A DNA stretch of 40,736 bases, from positions 1-40,736 of the forward strand of contig JAPOZT010000021.1 in NCBI GenBank assembly GCA_026705925.1, written 5' to 3'. The notes beneath the pieces were generated by a model. It was given only the letters and a program-made list of their open reading frames with translations. It made no database searches and was not told the origin of the DNA. Source of the DNA: Gemmatimonadota bacterium (GTDB lineage Bacteria > JAAXHH01). Below are positions 9,165 to 17,089 of the stretch, one piece after another. Position 1 is the stretch's first letter. The number at the start of each line of letters is the position of its first letter. The translations under genes were made by a program, and so were the position numbers.

Positions 9165-9950
9165 TCAACCCCAGCGGTACTCCGGCGGGTCGAAGACGAA
9201 ACCGTGGAAGAAGCGACGGTGCCGGGGCGTGAGGCTGTTCAGGAAACCCCTGTCGTACCGCCACTGTTCCGCGCACGCCAACATCCACGGGTGTTCGTAG
9301 CCGTAGTAGAGGATCACCCGCTTGCCGCCGCGGCGCGTGAACGGACCAGCCGAATGCCACACCCCGTTGTGGAAGAGCACGGCCGTACCGGGCCGCCCGC
9401 AGATCTGCACGGCACCGGGCATGCCGTGCTTCGCGTCCGGCTCGACCAGGGACTTGTGGCTGCCCGGAACCAGGGTCAGGTTGGCCTGGTCGGGTTCGGT
9501 CATGTCACTCAGGTAGTACCCCACCTTGAACTGCAATAGCGGGGTGTGCGGCCGAAAGTCGCGAAACCCGTCCTGGATTCCGTCCGTGTGCCAGCCCTGG
9601 CCGTGATGCTCTTCGGGTTCGATTTCGTAGATGGCGTCGGTCGAATGCAGATGGGGCATCTCGTTGAACAGGCCGTGGACATAATCCATCATCGGCTCGT
9701 AGTCGAGCATGTCCAGGAAAAGCGGGTCTTCGGCCAGCAGGTGCATGACCCGCGCGTTGGCCGAATCCAGTTGGTCGGCGAAAGCCGGCTCGTGCGCACG
9801 ATGGAACCCGGGTTCGCGGCGGCGCGCTATCGTCCGTTCCAGTGCGGCGTTGAGCGCGTCGACCACGGATTCAGGAAGGAAACCCTCCAGCACCAGGTAG
9901 CCGTTCGTGTCGAAGAGGAAGCGTTCGGCGTCCGTGGGATGGTTGGCCAT
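9165..9950 (-). CDS. Phytanoyl-CoA dioxygenase (PhyH) family protein
   Basis: This is a 261-residue Fe(II)/2-oxoglutarate-dependent dioxygenase of the PhyH family. The iron facial triad is visible as H121-T-D123 (GWHTDG) and H199 (VWHSAGP), with R211 downstream (GGKR) as the likely 2-oxoglutarate-binding arginine. The N-terminus (FLFDTNGYLVLEGFLPESVVDALN) is the standard entry of the family. These enzymes hydroxylate small organic substrates in the cytoplasm; the substrate cannot be told. The start is ATG at 9950, without a clear ribosome site. It is one of three PhyH genes in the window, and they are clearly diverged. It converges on the retropepsin-like gene. Confidence 0.9.
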   Translation of the reverse strand: MANHPTDAERFLFDTNGYLVLEGFLPESVVDALNAALERTIARRREPGFHRAHEPAFADQLDSANARVMHLLAEDPLFLDMLDYEPMMDYVHGLFNEMPHLHSTDAIYEIEPEEHHGQGWHTDGIQDGFRDFRPHTPLLQFKVGYYLSDMTEPDQANLTLVPGSHKSLVEPDAKHGMPGAVQICGRPGTAVLFHNGVWHSAGPFTRRGGKRVILYYGYEHPWMLACAEQWRYDRGFLNSLTPRHRRFFHGFVFDPPEYRWG

Positions 9951-10070
9951 GATCGGGGTGGGGAAGTGAATCGAAGCGGATTCGTGACCTCACCGTATAC
10001 CGGGGTGGTACGGTAGGTGATATTTCAGCGAATTTGCTTGATCAATAGAGACGTAGGTTGACCGTCGCTC

Positions 10071-10271
10071 TCACACAGTCTCGAAAACTAGCACGGAAAA
10101 GTTCAGATTAGTGGAGCGCTTCGAAAGTTGCAGCAATTCCACGCCCACTACTTCGTTCGACTCGTTGTAATCGAGCACTACGCCGGGGGAGACTTCCTCT
10201 GTCTCGACAATGTTAGAATTACCGAGGCGCAGATAAAGTGCGTCCGCTTTCTTGACTACATGGAGTTTCAT
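10071..10271 (-). CDS. DUF2283 family small protein
   Basis: This 66-residue protein matches DUF2283: an ADALYLRLG strand followed by EEVSPGVVLDYNESNEVVGVELL. The family is of unknown function and is often found in small two-gene modules. It starts at ATG 10271, two bases after the stop of the Fic gene (10274), so it is almost certainly translated from the same message. That position, directly behind a toxin-type enzyme, makes an accessory or antitoxin-like role possible, but this is inference. The last residues (TNLNFSVLVFETV) extend beyond the usual short domain. Confidence 0.85.
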   Translation of the reverse strand: MKLHVVKKADALYLRLGNSNIVETEEVSPGVVLDYNESNEVVGVELLQLSKRSTNLNFSVLVFETV

Positions 10272-10273
10272 AA

Positions 10274-11764
10274 CTATAGGTTCTGAGTAAGTTCTCTGAT
10301 GACGACCTTCAGGACGTTTTCTCGCCAGGGCGTGAATCTACCGAGTAGGCGATCCTTGTCTTCGTTGTAGAAAAAGACAAACCCGTCCTCGTCGACCGGA
10401 ATCAACGTTGTATTCGATTGACGCTCTTCGTCATCGGTATCATCGTAGTCCCTGAATTCCAGGAATGGTGCGCAGATAAGACTGCCACTGAATGGTTTGC
10501 CGATACCGTGTATCGCGAACACCAACTGGCCACGGCGCGACCACCGCAAGTTCATTGAAACCCAGGACCGGTACTCGGAAGTATTAGCGTAGTAGTCTAT
10601 GTATTTCCTGGCAATTTCAACTATCTGAGCTCGGAAAAAGAAATCCGTTTTGTCGTTGGATCTACGTACGAAAGTAAATGCTTGAGGCGCAACCCGTTTT
10701 AACGCTTTCGATACGTCCGGTTGGATGGTTTCCAGACGTTCTTCAAGATCATCTTCTATAGCGCTGGCCAGACCGAAAACCTCCCGGTATGCCTCACGCT
10801 GCTCAGCTGCGATTCTGCGGGCTTCCTGGTCCAACCCATCCAGGACGGCCTGAACGTCCTCCTCCTGACGCAATTCTTCCGATATCTTGGTCGCCTTCAG
10901 GAACTGATCTCTCTGTAACTTGGTGATCAACTCGACAAACGGCTTTAGGTCACCCCGGTCGGCGGCTTCAAGGGCCTCCAGGTACCTGCTCCTGTCGTCT
11001 CTCCTTACCACGAGCGGGAAGAGTCCGTCTTTCACTAGCACCAGTGAAGCGATAGCCCGGACCACGCGACCGTTTCCGTCTTGGAACGGATGGATTTGGG
11101 TGAAACGATGATGCAGCCAGGCGGCCTGAACCTCGGCTGACACTCCGTTGCTGACGTGTGCCTCGTGCATCTCGATCAGTCGGTCCATCTCCGAATCCAC
11201 CTGTTCGGGAGGACAATAGTTATACGTGACTCCATTCCGTTTCGGATGGTTCGGATGGGCCTTCCAGGCGCCCCTGATGAGTTGGACTTCGATCATCTTT
11301 CCGTGAACGTCAAGCACCTCTGCCGTGCGCTGATTGCGCAGCAGAGTTGCATGTAGTTCCTTGACGTAGGAGGTGGTAAGGGTCCGATCACTCTTCACGA
11401 ACGCGAAGACACCATCCAGCGCTTCCTTCTGGTCATTCAGAAGCCGAATCACGTTGTCCCGAGGCTTGTTTGTCGATCCATGGCTTAGAAGTTCTGACTG
11501 GAATCCATGTTCTATTAAGGTCTGCGTGACGCCACGGTCTATTTCGTAAAGGTTTTCGATGATGCCGGTTTCTATCGCCCATTCCCTGCTCAGTTTCTCG
11601 GTGAAGTCCGATAGCTGGGCTGTGTCCTTCAACCGCTCCTGCTGCTCGGTCCAGATTGCTTTGATCCCAGGGATCTCGGAAGAACTGAGTTCATTCGGAT
11701 CGACTTCTAGGTCTTCTATACCCGTATTGGGATTCCAGATTGGGACGGTTTCGGTATTTTGCAT
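10274..11764 (-). CDS. Fic family protein (class II-like AMP transferase)
   Basis: This is a protein of about 496 residues with a Fic domain. The active motif HPFQDGNGR is at residues 225-233 and a flap-like region lies before it. An N-terminal TGIIEN sequence (Glu70) fits the [ST]xxxE[GN] inhibitory helix that in class II Fic proteins blocks ATP binding. Fic enzymes usually transfer AMP to hydroxyl groups of target proteins. The C-terminal part (about 300-496) has a long helical stretch and an acidic region with no recognised DNA-binding motif. I prefer the ATG at 11764. A TTG at 11833 would add 23 residues and lies close to the predicted transcription start, so it remains possible; neither has a good ribosome site. 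The DUF2283 gene follows directly. Confidence 0.88.
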   Translation of the reverse strand: MQNTETVPIWNPNTGIEDLEVDPNELSSSEIPGIKAIWTEQQERLKDTAQLSDFTEKLSREWAIETGIIENLYEIDRGVTQTLIEHGFQSELLSHGSTNKPRDNVIRLLNDQKEALDGVFAFVKSDRTLTTSYVKELHATLLRNQRTAEVLDVHGKMIEVQLIRGAWKAHPNHPKRNGVTYNYCPPEQVDSEMDRLIEMHEAHVSNGVSAEVQAAWLHHRFTQIHPFQDGNGRVVRAIASLVLVKDGLFPLVVRRDDRSRYLEALEAADRGDLKPFVELITKLQRDQFLKATKISEELRQEEDVQAVLDGLDQEARRIAAEQREAYREVFGLASAIEDDLEERLETIQPDVSKALKRVAPQAFTFVRRSNDKTDFFFRAQIVEIARKYIDYYANTSEYRSWVSMNLRWSRRGQLVFAIHGIGKPFSGSLICAPFLEFRDYDDTDDEERQSNTTLIPVDEDGFVFFYNEDKDRLLGRFTPWRENVLKVVIRELTQNL

Positions 11765-11853
11765 TAAGGCCACTCTAACCGGACAACGATCTGTTTCAAA
11801 CTGAAAACGAAGGTCATTCGTTACGGTTTGCAACGGGCATGGTTACTGGCTGA

Positions 11854-11883
11854 ATAATAAGTTCGTCAACACGATCCTGTCAA
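11854..11883 (-). promoter_or_regulatory. Sigma70-like promoter for the Fic-DUF2283 operon
   Basis: On the minus strand TTGACA (11883-11878) and TATTAT (11859-11854) are separated by 18 nt. The predicted transcription start is near 11847, giving a leader of about 80 nt to the ATG at 11764. The -35 box matches the consensus fully, which is striking in this GC-rich DNA. Confidence 0.65.
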
Positions 11884-11909
11884 CGCGTTTAGACGGAAAT
11901 CCCAGAGCT

Positions 11910-11938
11910 TTGACATCCCTTGTATACCTGTATATCAT
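11910..11938 (+). promoter_or_regulatory. Sigma70-like promoter facing the amidohydrolase gene
   Basis: TTGACA (11910-11915) and TATCAT (11933-11938) are separated by exactly 17 nt. The inverted repeat TATAC-CT-GTATA (11923-11934) sits in the spacer and reaches the -10 box, so it could be an operator. The predicted start near 11945 leaves an untranslated leader of about 130 nt before the ATG at 12075. In that leader I see no convincing gene, only a 27-codon frame without a transcribed ribosome site. Confidence 0.65.
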
Positions 11939-12074
11939 GGAGGGAAAGACCTATTGATTGAAATGCTAGACATTGTAGGTTTGAGGTTTCTTAGAGACCA
12001 CGTTGTTTACGTACTATGCATAGGATCTGTACAGTAATTCAGGGCCCGTTACACACCCAGTCTATGATGCTAAC

Positions 12075-13190
12075 ATGATCTACGACGGACACGCCTATTG
12101 CTTTCCTTCCACGCGAGATATTGGCGGTTTTGACAGTCGTGCTGAATTCCGGCGTCACCTGCAACTGTTCATGGCCCAGGCCCGGCAGCAACCCGTCTGG
12201 CGGCGTAGCGACCGTGCGCCGGCCGACGCTACGGGGCTCTACGATCCAGATCGTCCGTGGCGCTTCGAAGGCCTGCGAGACGCGGACTTCCGCACCGGAA
12301 AACACGGACTGGCCGAGTGGACGGTCGGCGGCGGGAACTACGTCAAGCAGGCCCTGCCGCCGTGGACGGAGGACTTCTCCTTTCCGCCGGAAAGCCTGGT
12401 GGCGGAGATGGACTACGTCGGCGTCGACCGCGCCCTCCTGCACCGCACGCCCTACATGGGGCTCGACGACGGTTACATCGCGGAATGCTGCAGGCGCTAC
12501 CCGGAACAGCTCCAGGGACTGGTCCAGGTGCCCGAGTGGTGGATTCCCGACCGGACCGTCGATGCGATCGACAAACTGGAACGAGCAATCGTCGTTCACG
12601 GGCTTTCGGGTCTTCAGTTCGCGCCCTTTCACCGGCCGCTCTACGACCTCTCCGCTGAATGGACCGGGCCCGATTTCGACCCGTTCTGGTCTGCGGTTGC
12701 CGCATTGGATATACCGGTGTTTTTTACCCTGGGTGCGGTCGGATCGCCGTCCGCGTACATCGAGGAGTTACGTTCGTTGCGTACCTGGATGGACCGGTTC
12801 CCCGAGGTAGATGTGATCGTGACGCACGGATTCCCCTGGCGGATGTTTGCCGAAGGCGACCGGATCATCGTTCCCGACGAAGTGTACGAAGCCGCACCCG
12901 CGGACCATCCCCGCTTCCACATCCAGATCCTCTTCGCCGTGTTCCTGCAGGCGCGCTGGGACTACCCCATGCCCCAGATGCAACCGGTCCTGGAGAAGAT
13001 GGTTGAACGCTTCGGTGCCGAGCGCATCCATTGGGGAACGGACATCCCCATCGTACTGCTGCACTGGACCTACCGACAGAGCCTCGACTACGTGAGGCGC
13101 TATTGCCCGTTTCTGAACGAGGACGAGATAGCGGCGATTCTGGGCGGAAACATGGCGCGGATCATGGGAGTGGGCGGGTCGGCCGGGTAA
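12075..13190 (+). CDS. Amidohydrolase-2 family metal-dependent hydrolase
   Basis: This is a 371-residue TIM-barrel hydrolase of the amidohydrolase-2 group. Late barrel elements are clear: VIVTHGFPW (metal or substrate His) and RIHWGTDIPI (catalytic Asp). At the N-terminus the usual HxH metal pair is replaced by H6-A-Y8 (DGHAYCF), so one ligand differs from the classic pattern. Such enzymes hydrolyse or decarboxylate cyclic and carboxylic substrates in the cytoplasm. The ATG at 12075 has no evident ribosome site. A consensus promoter lies about 140 nt upstream. The C-terminus (VGGSAG) and stop are part of a short repeat series. The substrate is unknown. Confidence 0.85.
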   Translation: MIYDGHAYCFPSTRDIGGFDSRAEFRRHLQLFMAQARQQPVWRRSDRAPADATGLYDPDRPWRFEGLRDADFRTGKHGLAEWTVGGGNYVKQALPPWTEDFSFPPESLVAEMDYVGVDRALLHRTPYMGLDDGYIAECCRRYPEQLQGLVQVPEWWIPDRTVDAIDKLERAIVVHGLSGLQFAPFHRPLYDLSAEWTGPDFDPFWSAVAALDIPVFFTLGAVGSPSAYIEELRSLRTWMDRFPEVDVIVTHGFPWRMFAEGDRIIVPDEVYEAAPADHPRFHIQILFAVFLQARWDYPMPQMQPVLEKMVERFGAERIHWGTDIPIVLLHWTYRQSLDYVRRYCPFLNEDEIAAILGGNMARIMGVGGSAG

Positions 13191-13218
13191 GTTTGCCGGG
13201 TAGGCACGAGGCCGGGTA
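13182..13218 (+). repeat. Repeated GCCGGGTA at the gene end, each with a stop triplet
   Basis: GCCGGGTA occurs at 13182-13189 (containing the true stop TAA), 13195-13202 (TAG) and 13211-13218 (TAA), with periods of 13 and 16. It is one of several gene ends in the window where the stop codon is copied downstream. Confidence 0.7.
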
Positions 13219-13274
13219 ATCCGGGACATGGGTGTCAGAGGCAGCGGCGGGGGCTGGTCGGCAATGCCCGGCGG

Positions 13275-14432
13275 TTAGCTCCCACTCCGGCCCAAACGGC
13301 CGTCTTCCGCAGCGAGCCATTCCGCGTAGGGGCGCGGCATCGGATCGGGCAGGTCCAGGCCGTGTTCCTCGCGCCAGCGCAGAAGCGGATGATCACGTTC
13401 GGCTTGTGGCAGATCCACGCGCCGACCGCGTGCGCCCGACTCGAAAATGCCCATCAATATCTCCAGCACATGGCGGCCTGCGTCACCCGAGCACTCGTGC
13501 ACACGGCCCTCGTCGAGCGCCTGCACGTACTCATCGGCGAACTGGTAGTCCTCCACGGAAGCCGGACCGGCCGGATCGTAGTGCTCCGGCACGATGGGAT
13601 CAAGCGGCTGCCATACGGCCTGTCCTGGGGCAAAGTGCGGCGTGGTCAAAATCCACGGAGCGCCGCTCTTCCAGTAGAGCCTGCCCTCGGTGCCGTAGAT
13701 CTCGATCATATAGGCAGTCGAATCCATCTCGGGGAAGCGGTGCTGCAGGAGGACACCAGATATCCCGCGTTCAAAGGAAAGGGCCGCGGTCACGTGTTCA
13801 CCGGCAATGTAGCCCATGCCGCTCGGCGACGGTACCACATCCTCTGGAGTGATCGGGCGGCCATCGGTCAAGGCCACGGCCTGCACGCTGCGCACCGGCC
13901 CGGCCACACCGAGCATGGCATTGAGCGAGTGCGTGGCGATATTCATCAGGCCGTAGCCGCCGTAGTAGCCTTTGCCGCTGCCCTGAATAAAGCGCAGGTC
14001 GCCGATCCGGCCCTCGGCGATCGCCACTTTGACCGCCTGCAGCGCGCCGCCGGTGCGCCCCTGGTGATGGACTGCCACCTGCACCCCTTTCTCCGCGGCT
14101 TTGGCCAGCACCGCGTCGGCCTCGGCCAGGGTCGTGCAGATCGGCTTTTCGATGTCGATGTGGACGCCGTGCTCCAGCACGCGCATAGCCAGTGGATAGT
14201 GGAACTCTGTGCCCGTGGGGATGGCGACGATGTCCGGGGCCTCGGCCTCGATCATGCGGTCGAGATCGTTGTAACGGGCCCCGACCTCCAATTCGTCGCC
14301 GAGGGTCGTCAAAAGCTCCGGCACGAGGTCGCATAAGGCTACCACCTCGGTTCGGGGATGCTGATGGTACGCGCGGCCCGCGGCCGTGCCCCGGCCGCGG
14401 CAACCCAGAATTGCGACCCGGTACTGTCGCAT
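13275..14432 (-). CDS. Gfo/Idh/MocA family oxidoreductase
   Basis: This 385-residue NAD(P)-dependent dehydrogenase has an N-terminal Rossmann fold (VAILGCRGRGTAAGRAY), the conserved EKP motif (DIEKPICT) with its catalytic Lys, and a C-terminal sugar-type alpha/beta domain (ATHSLNAMLG carries the expected His). These enzymes oxidise or reduce sugars, inositols and related polyols in the cytoplasm. The start at 14432 is ATG with an AGGAGAT ribosome site 6-7 nt upstream, one of the best in the window. It converges on the amidohydrolase gene. The substrate is not predictable from sequence. Confidence 0.9.
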   Translation of the reverse strand: MRQYRVAILGCRGRGTAAGRAYHQHPRTEVVALCDLVPELLTTLGDELEVGARYNDLDRMIEAEAPDIVAIPTGTEFHYPLAMRVLEHGVHIDIEKPICTTLAEADAVLAKAAEKGVQVAVHHQGRTGGALQAVKVAIAEGRIGDLRFIQGSGKGYYGGYGLMNIATHSLNAMLGVAGPVRSVQAVALTDGRPITPEDVVPSPSGMGYIAGEHVTAALSFERGISGVLLQHRFPEMDSTAYMIEIYGTEGRLYWKSGAPWILTTPHFAPGQAVWQPLDPIVPEHYDPAGPASVEDYQFADEYVQALDEGRVHECSGDAGRHVLEILMGIFESGARGRRVDLPQAERDHPLLRWREEHGLDLPDPMPRPYAEWLAAEDGRLGRSGS

Positions 14433-14550
14433 GGTACGATCTCCTTTTTCTTTATTAAAAAAACTCGAGAACAGAATGTGTTAAGGCTACTATATCAATT
14501 TTCAGGGGTATTCACACGTAGTATCGAATGAAACACCCGCTCCCCGGACG

Positions 14551-14570
14551 GTTAGAAACGGTTAGAAACG
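14551..14570. repeat. 10-bp direct repeat, two copies
   Basis: GTTAGAAACG occurs twice in tandem (14551-14560 and 14561-14570) in the 252-nt AT-richer gap between the divergent oxidoreductase and lipoprotein genes. Nothing else in this gap could be supported; a 69-codon plus-strand frame there has no family resemblance. Confidence 0.8.
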
Positions 14571-14684
14571 AAGTCGTCAGCACGGTCATACGACAGATTC
14601 GGAAGGGGAACTGTTTGCGAAGTGAAACGTTCTCCATAGTGGGCAACATGACGCCTGTCTGTATCTGTAAAGAAAGGAAAGACT

Positions 14685-15113
14685 ATGCGATACCTGGTTG
14701 CTGCACTGTGGATCTCCGTTTCTATACTTGCCTGTGACGACAGTGATCCTGTCGTTGGACCTGACAACAATGGCGAACAGCCGGTCGAGGAGGAGGAACC
14801 GCGGACCGAGGAAGGCGACCAGGCGAAGCTCATGAAGATGCGACAGGAAATCGACGCGCTCATCGGCGATGCTGCGGGAGCGTCGATTTCAGACTGTCGC
14901 AGCGCGGCCATAGGTTCCAAACCCTGCGGCGGTCCCTGGGCGTATATCGTTTACTCCGCGTCATCCACAGATCCGACGGAACTGGCCAGCCGGCTGGCGG
15001 AATACAACGCCCTTGAAGCCGAGATGAATGCGCTTTACGGGTACGTTTCCGACTGCTCGATTCCCAACATGCCGGTTCTGGTGTTTAGAAATGGGCGGTG
15101 CGGCACGGAATGA
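14685..15113 (+). CDS. Small predicted lipoprotein, unknown function
   Basis: This is a 142-residue protein. The N-terminus MRYLVAALWISVSILAC is a lipoprotein signal with Cys17 as the lipidated residue. A short acidic linker (about 20-45, Glu-rich) leads to a domain with four further cysteines (SDCRSA, KPCGG, SDCSI, RCGTE) that may form disulfides in the periplasm. I do not recognise a family. The ATG at 14685 follows an AAAGGAAAG ribosome site. The gene stands alone between two minus-strand genes. Confidence 0.75.
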   Translation: MRYLVAALWISVSILACDDSDPVVGPDNNGEQPVEEEEPRTEEGDQAKLMKMRQEIDALIGDAAGASISDCRSAAIGSKPCGGPWAYIVYSASSTDPTELASRLAEYNALEAEMNALYGYVSDCSIPNMPVLVFRNGRCGTE

Positions 15114-15238
15114 CGACTCGCCGTTGAGCGACGTCGATCAACCCGATCAGTGCTGAATGAGTAAGCGAATGGTTGACCGCCGCGAATCGAAGACGACAAG
15201 GTACGCAGACGGGCCCGCGTCGGACAACTACTCCAGAT

Positions 15239-15805
15239 TCAGTCTTTTTCCATGAGCTCGAGCAACCGGGTCGTCGTGTTCCAGTTGCGGACGGTAACGC
15301 GCTGGTACACGGGCATTGACGCGAGACGGCTGAGATAGCTTCGCGATGCCTGGTCGATCCGTCTGGAGAAGTAGAGCACACCGCTGCCCATCCAGGCTTC
15401 ATCCACGCCGGGCCTGGTGGGAACGCCCTCCATGGCGGCATTTGCCGTAAGCGGCGCCTTCACAAAGATAACATCGTAGCGATATGTCTCCGGCTGTTCC
15501 CCAAATCCCGCCGGTGCATCGGAAACCACCGCACGCATCTGCTTTCTTGAACGCATCACGACACTCGCTTCGTAATCAAACGCCGCAGACAGCATCCCCT
15601 CGATACGCTTCGTCAGGGTCCTGAGCCCGGTAGATGGCGAACGGAAGATCACGTTCCCGCTCTGGATATAGGTGACGACATCACGAAAGCCTTCGGACTC
15701 GAAGCAGCTTCGGAGATCCGCCATCTTGATGATGTTCTTGCCACCGACATTGATACCGCGCAGCAGGGCAAGGTAGGTTTCGTCCGGATTCTTGCGTTCG
15801 GCCAT
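15239..15805 (-). CDS. DUF1697 family protein
   Basis: This 188-residue protein shows the signature of DUF1697: an N-terminal YLALLRGINVGGKNIIKMADLR block, then TYIQSGNVIF and a C-terminal NWNTTTRLLELM. The family is widespread in bacteria and has no established biochemical role. No signal or membrane segment is seen, so it is cytoplasmic. The start is ATG at 15805 with GAGGT 5 nt upstream. It follows the EEP gene by 33 nt in the same direction and is probably co-transcribed with it. Confidence 0.92.
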   Translation of the reverse strand: MAERKNPDETYLALLRGINVGGKNIIKMADLRSCFESEGFRDVVTYIQSGNVIFRSPSTGLRTLTKRIEGMLSAAFDYEASVVMRSRKQMRAVVSDAPAGFGEQPETYRYDVIFVKAPLTANAAMEGVPTRPGVDEAWMGSGVLYFSRRIDQASRSYLSRLASMPVYQRVTVRNWNTTTRLLELMEKD

Positions 15806-15838
15806 GTCGTACCTCGCTTTACGATAGGTTCGCTGCCG

Positions 15839-16675
15839 CTACGTCACCTCGATCTCTATCCTGCAGTGATCACTTGGCCCCCATTCATCAGGGCGGTTCA
15901 AGGCACGTACCTCGACGGAATCGGCCATGCTTTCGGACGCGAAGACGTAGTCCAGTTGACTCGTCGCTGTCTCGGGCGTCTGAGAAGAATGGATATACGT
16001 TGGAACGTTCTTACTGTCTTCCGGCAACTCGTCGGGCCACGGATCGGCCTGGCGGCCATGGGGATGCTGCGGGCCAACTAACGGGAGTCCAAGGGCGCGC
16101 ATCCTGTCAAAAACCGTGTCATACCGTCCCTTCCAATAGCCGCTCTTGTCTTCTCCGTAGCCGTGGTAGATTGTGAGATCGCCTGCGGCGACGATACGGT
16201 GTCCCCGCTGGTTGCCAATGAGTAGGGACAGGTCGGAGATGACGCGGTGGATGGACGCGTCTACGATGTTCCATGACATTTTGCCCGTCGAACGATGTGG
16301 TTTCTCGTATTCCGGGCAGAATGAGACAGTGATGAATGATTCACCGTCGCGTGGGGTGATGATGGCGGCGGCCAGGCAACCGGGATGGGTGGATTTGAAC
16401 TCTCCATTACGAGCATTGATTAAAGGGATAGGTATCAATCGTTTTACATCGACCCTATCGGTGAGCTTTACAATCATACATTGAGATTTTTGAGCATTAA
16501 CTTCCTGAAACTGTCTGGCATTCACATTCAGAGGATCCGTTGCATTCAGACGATCCGCCACATCCTCCGGAGGGGTTCTGGCTTCCTGCAAAAGAGCCAC
16601 ATCCGCATCCGATTCGACCAACGATCGCCAGGCAGCATGTCGATGCGCGATGTTCCAGCAGGTTAATTTGATCAA
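15839..16675 (-). CDS. Endonuclease/exonuclease/phosphatase (EEP) family protein
   Basis: This is a protein of about 278 residues with EEP family motifs: CWNIA near the N-terminus, the metal-binding Glu in LLQEA, GDLTIYHG (GD motif), SQLDYVFAS and the catalytic WGPSDH near the end. Members hydrolyse phosphodiester or phosphomonoester bonds. The usual Asn of GDxN is Thr here. I chose the TTG at 16675, which has a GGAG site 7 nt upstream; a longer TTG start at 16795 would overlap the HigA gene and adds a basic, non-conserved segment. The TTG lies inside a perfect 12-bp palindrome. Base composition is more AT-rich than the genes further right. Confidence 0.8.
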   Translation of the reverse strand: MIKLTCWNIAHRHAAWRSLVESDADVALLQEARTPPEDVADRLNATDPLNVNARQFQEVNAQKSQCMIVKLTDRVDVKRLIPIPLINARNGEFKSTHPGCLAAAIITPRDGESFITVSFCPEYEKPHRSTGKMSWNIVDASIHRVISDLSLLIGNQRGHRIVAAGDLTIYHGYGEDKSGYWKGRYDTVFDRMRALGLPLVGPQHPHGRQADPWPDELPEDSKNVPTYIHSSQTPETATSQLDYVFASESMADSVEVRALNRPDEWGPSDHCRIEIEVT

Positions 16676-16677
16676 AT
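16666..16677. promoter_or_regulatory. 12-bp perfect palindrome at the EEP start codon
   Basis: ATTTGATCAAAT at 16666-16677 is a perfect palindrome covering the proposed TTG start (16675-16673). It may be an operator or a start-masking hairpin; neither is shown. Confidence 0.4.
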
Positions 16678-16760
16678 CACATCTCCGTTGATTTGACAAC
16701 AAGGTGCGTCTCCGTTTGTACTTAGCTGTAAATACGGATCTGACCGGCCTCTGGGGACGA

Positions 16761-17075
16761 TTAAGGCTCCGCAACCCTATCGATACGTCGGTCAATACCC
16801 GACGGGTACGCTTCGTTCAATTCCAGCGTTAAGCCTAATGCCTTGCACACTTTGAGCAGCGTATTGACATTGCATCTGAAACCGTTCTCCAACCTGGATA
16901 GTTGCTGTTGCGTTATCCGAGCTTCTCGAGCTACGTCCTTCTGCGACTTCCCCGATTTATCCCTAGCAAGTGCGATTTTTAAAGCCAACTCAGCCATCTG
17001 CCGTTCCTCTTCATACATTTTACGAAATCGTTCATCTTTGAGTTTCTGTTCGATATGAGCGGCGAAGGTTTGCAT
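16761..17075 (-). CDS. XRE-family HTH antitoxin, HigA-like
   Basis: This 104-residue protein has an N-terminal helical segment and an XRE helix-turn-helix at about residues 41-88 (KSQKDVAREARITQQQLSRLENG). It lies 14 nt downstream of a HigB/Gp49-like toxin gene, which is the reversed order (toxin first) typical of higBA loci. It should neutralise the toxin and repress the shared promoter. The start is ATG at 17075 with an AAGGAAG ribosome site. A short C-terminal tail (PSGIDRRIDRVAEP) follows the HTH. Confidence 0.9.
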   Translation of the reverse strand: MQTFAAHIEQKLKDERFRKMYEEERQMAELALKIALARDKSGKSQKDVAREARITQQQLSRLENGFRCNVNTLLKVCKALGLTLELNEAYPSGIDRRIDRVAEP

Positions 17076-17089
17076 TAGGATCTTCCTTT

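Noticed and set aside
11954..12037. 27-codon frame starting at TTG in the amidohydrolase leader
   Set aside because: Its only ribosome site (GGAGGG, 11939-11944) lies upstream of the predicted transcription start, so it would not be on the message.
14528..14737. 69-codon plus-strand frame before the small lipoprotein
   Set aside because: No family resemblance; it overlaps the lipoprotein start in another frame.
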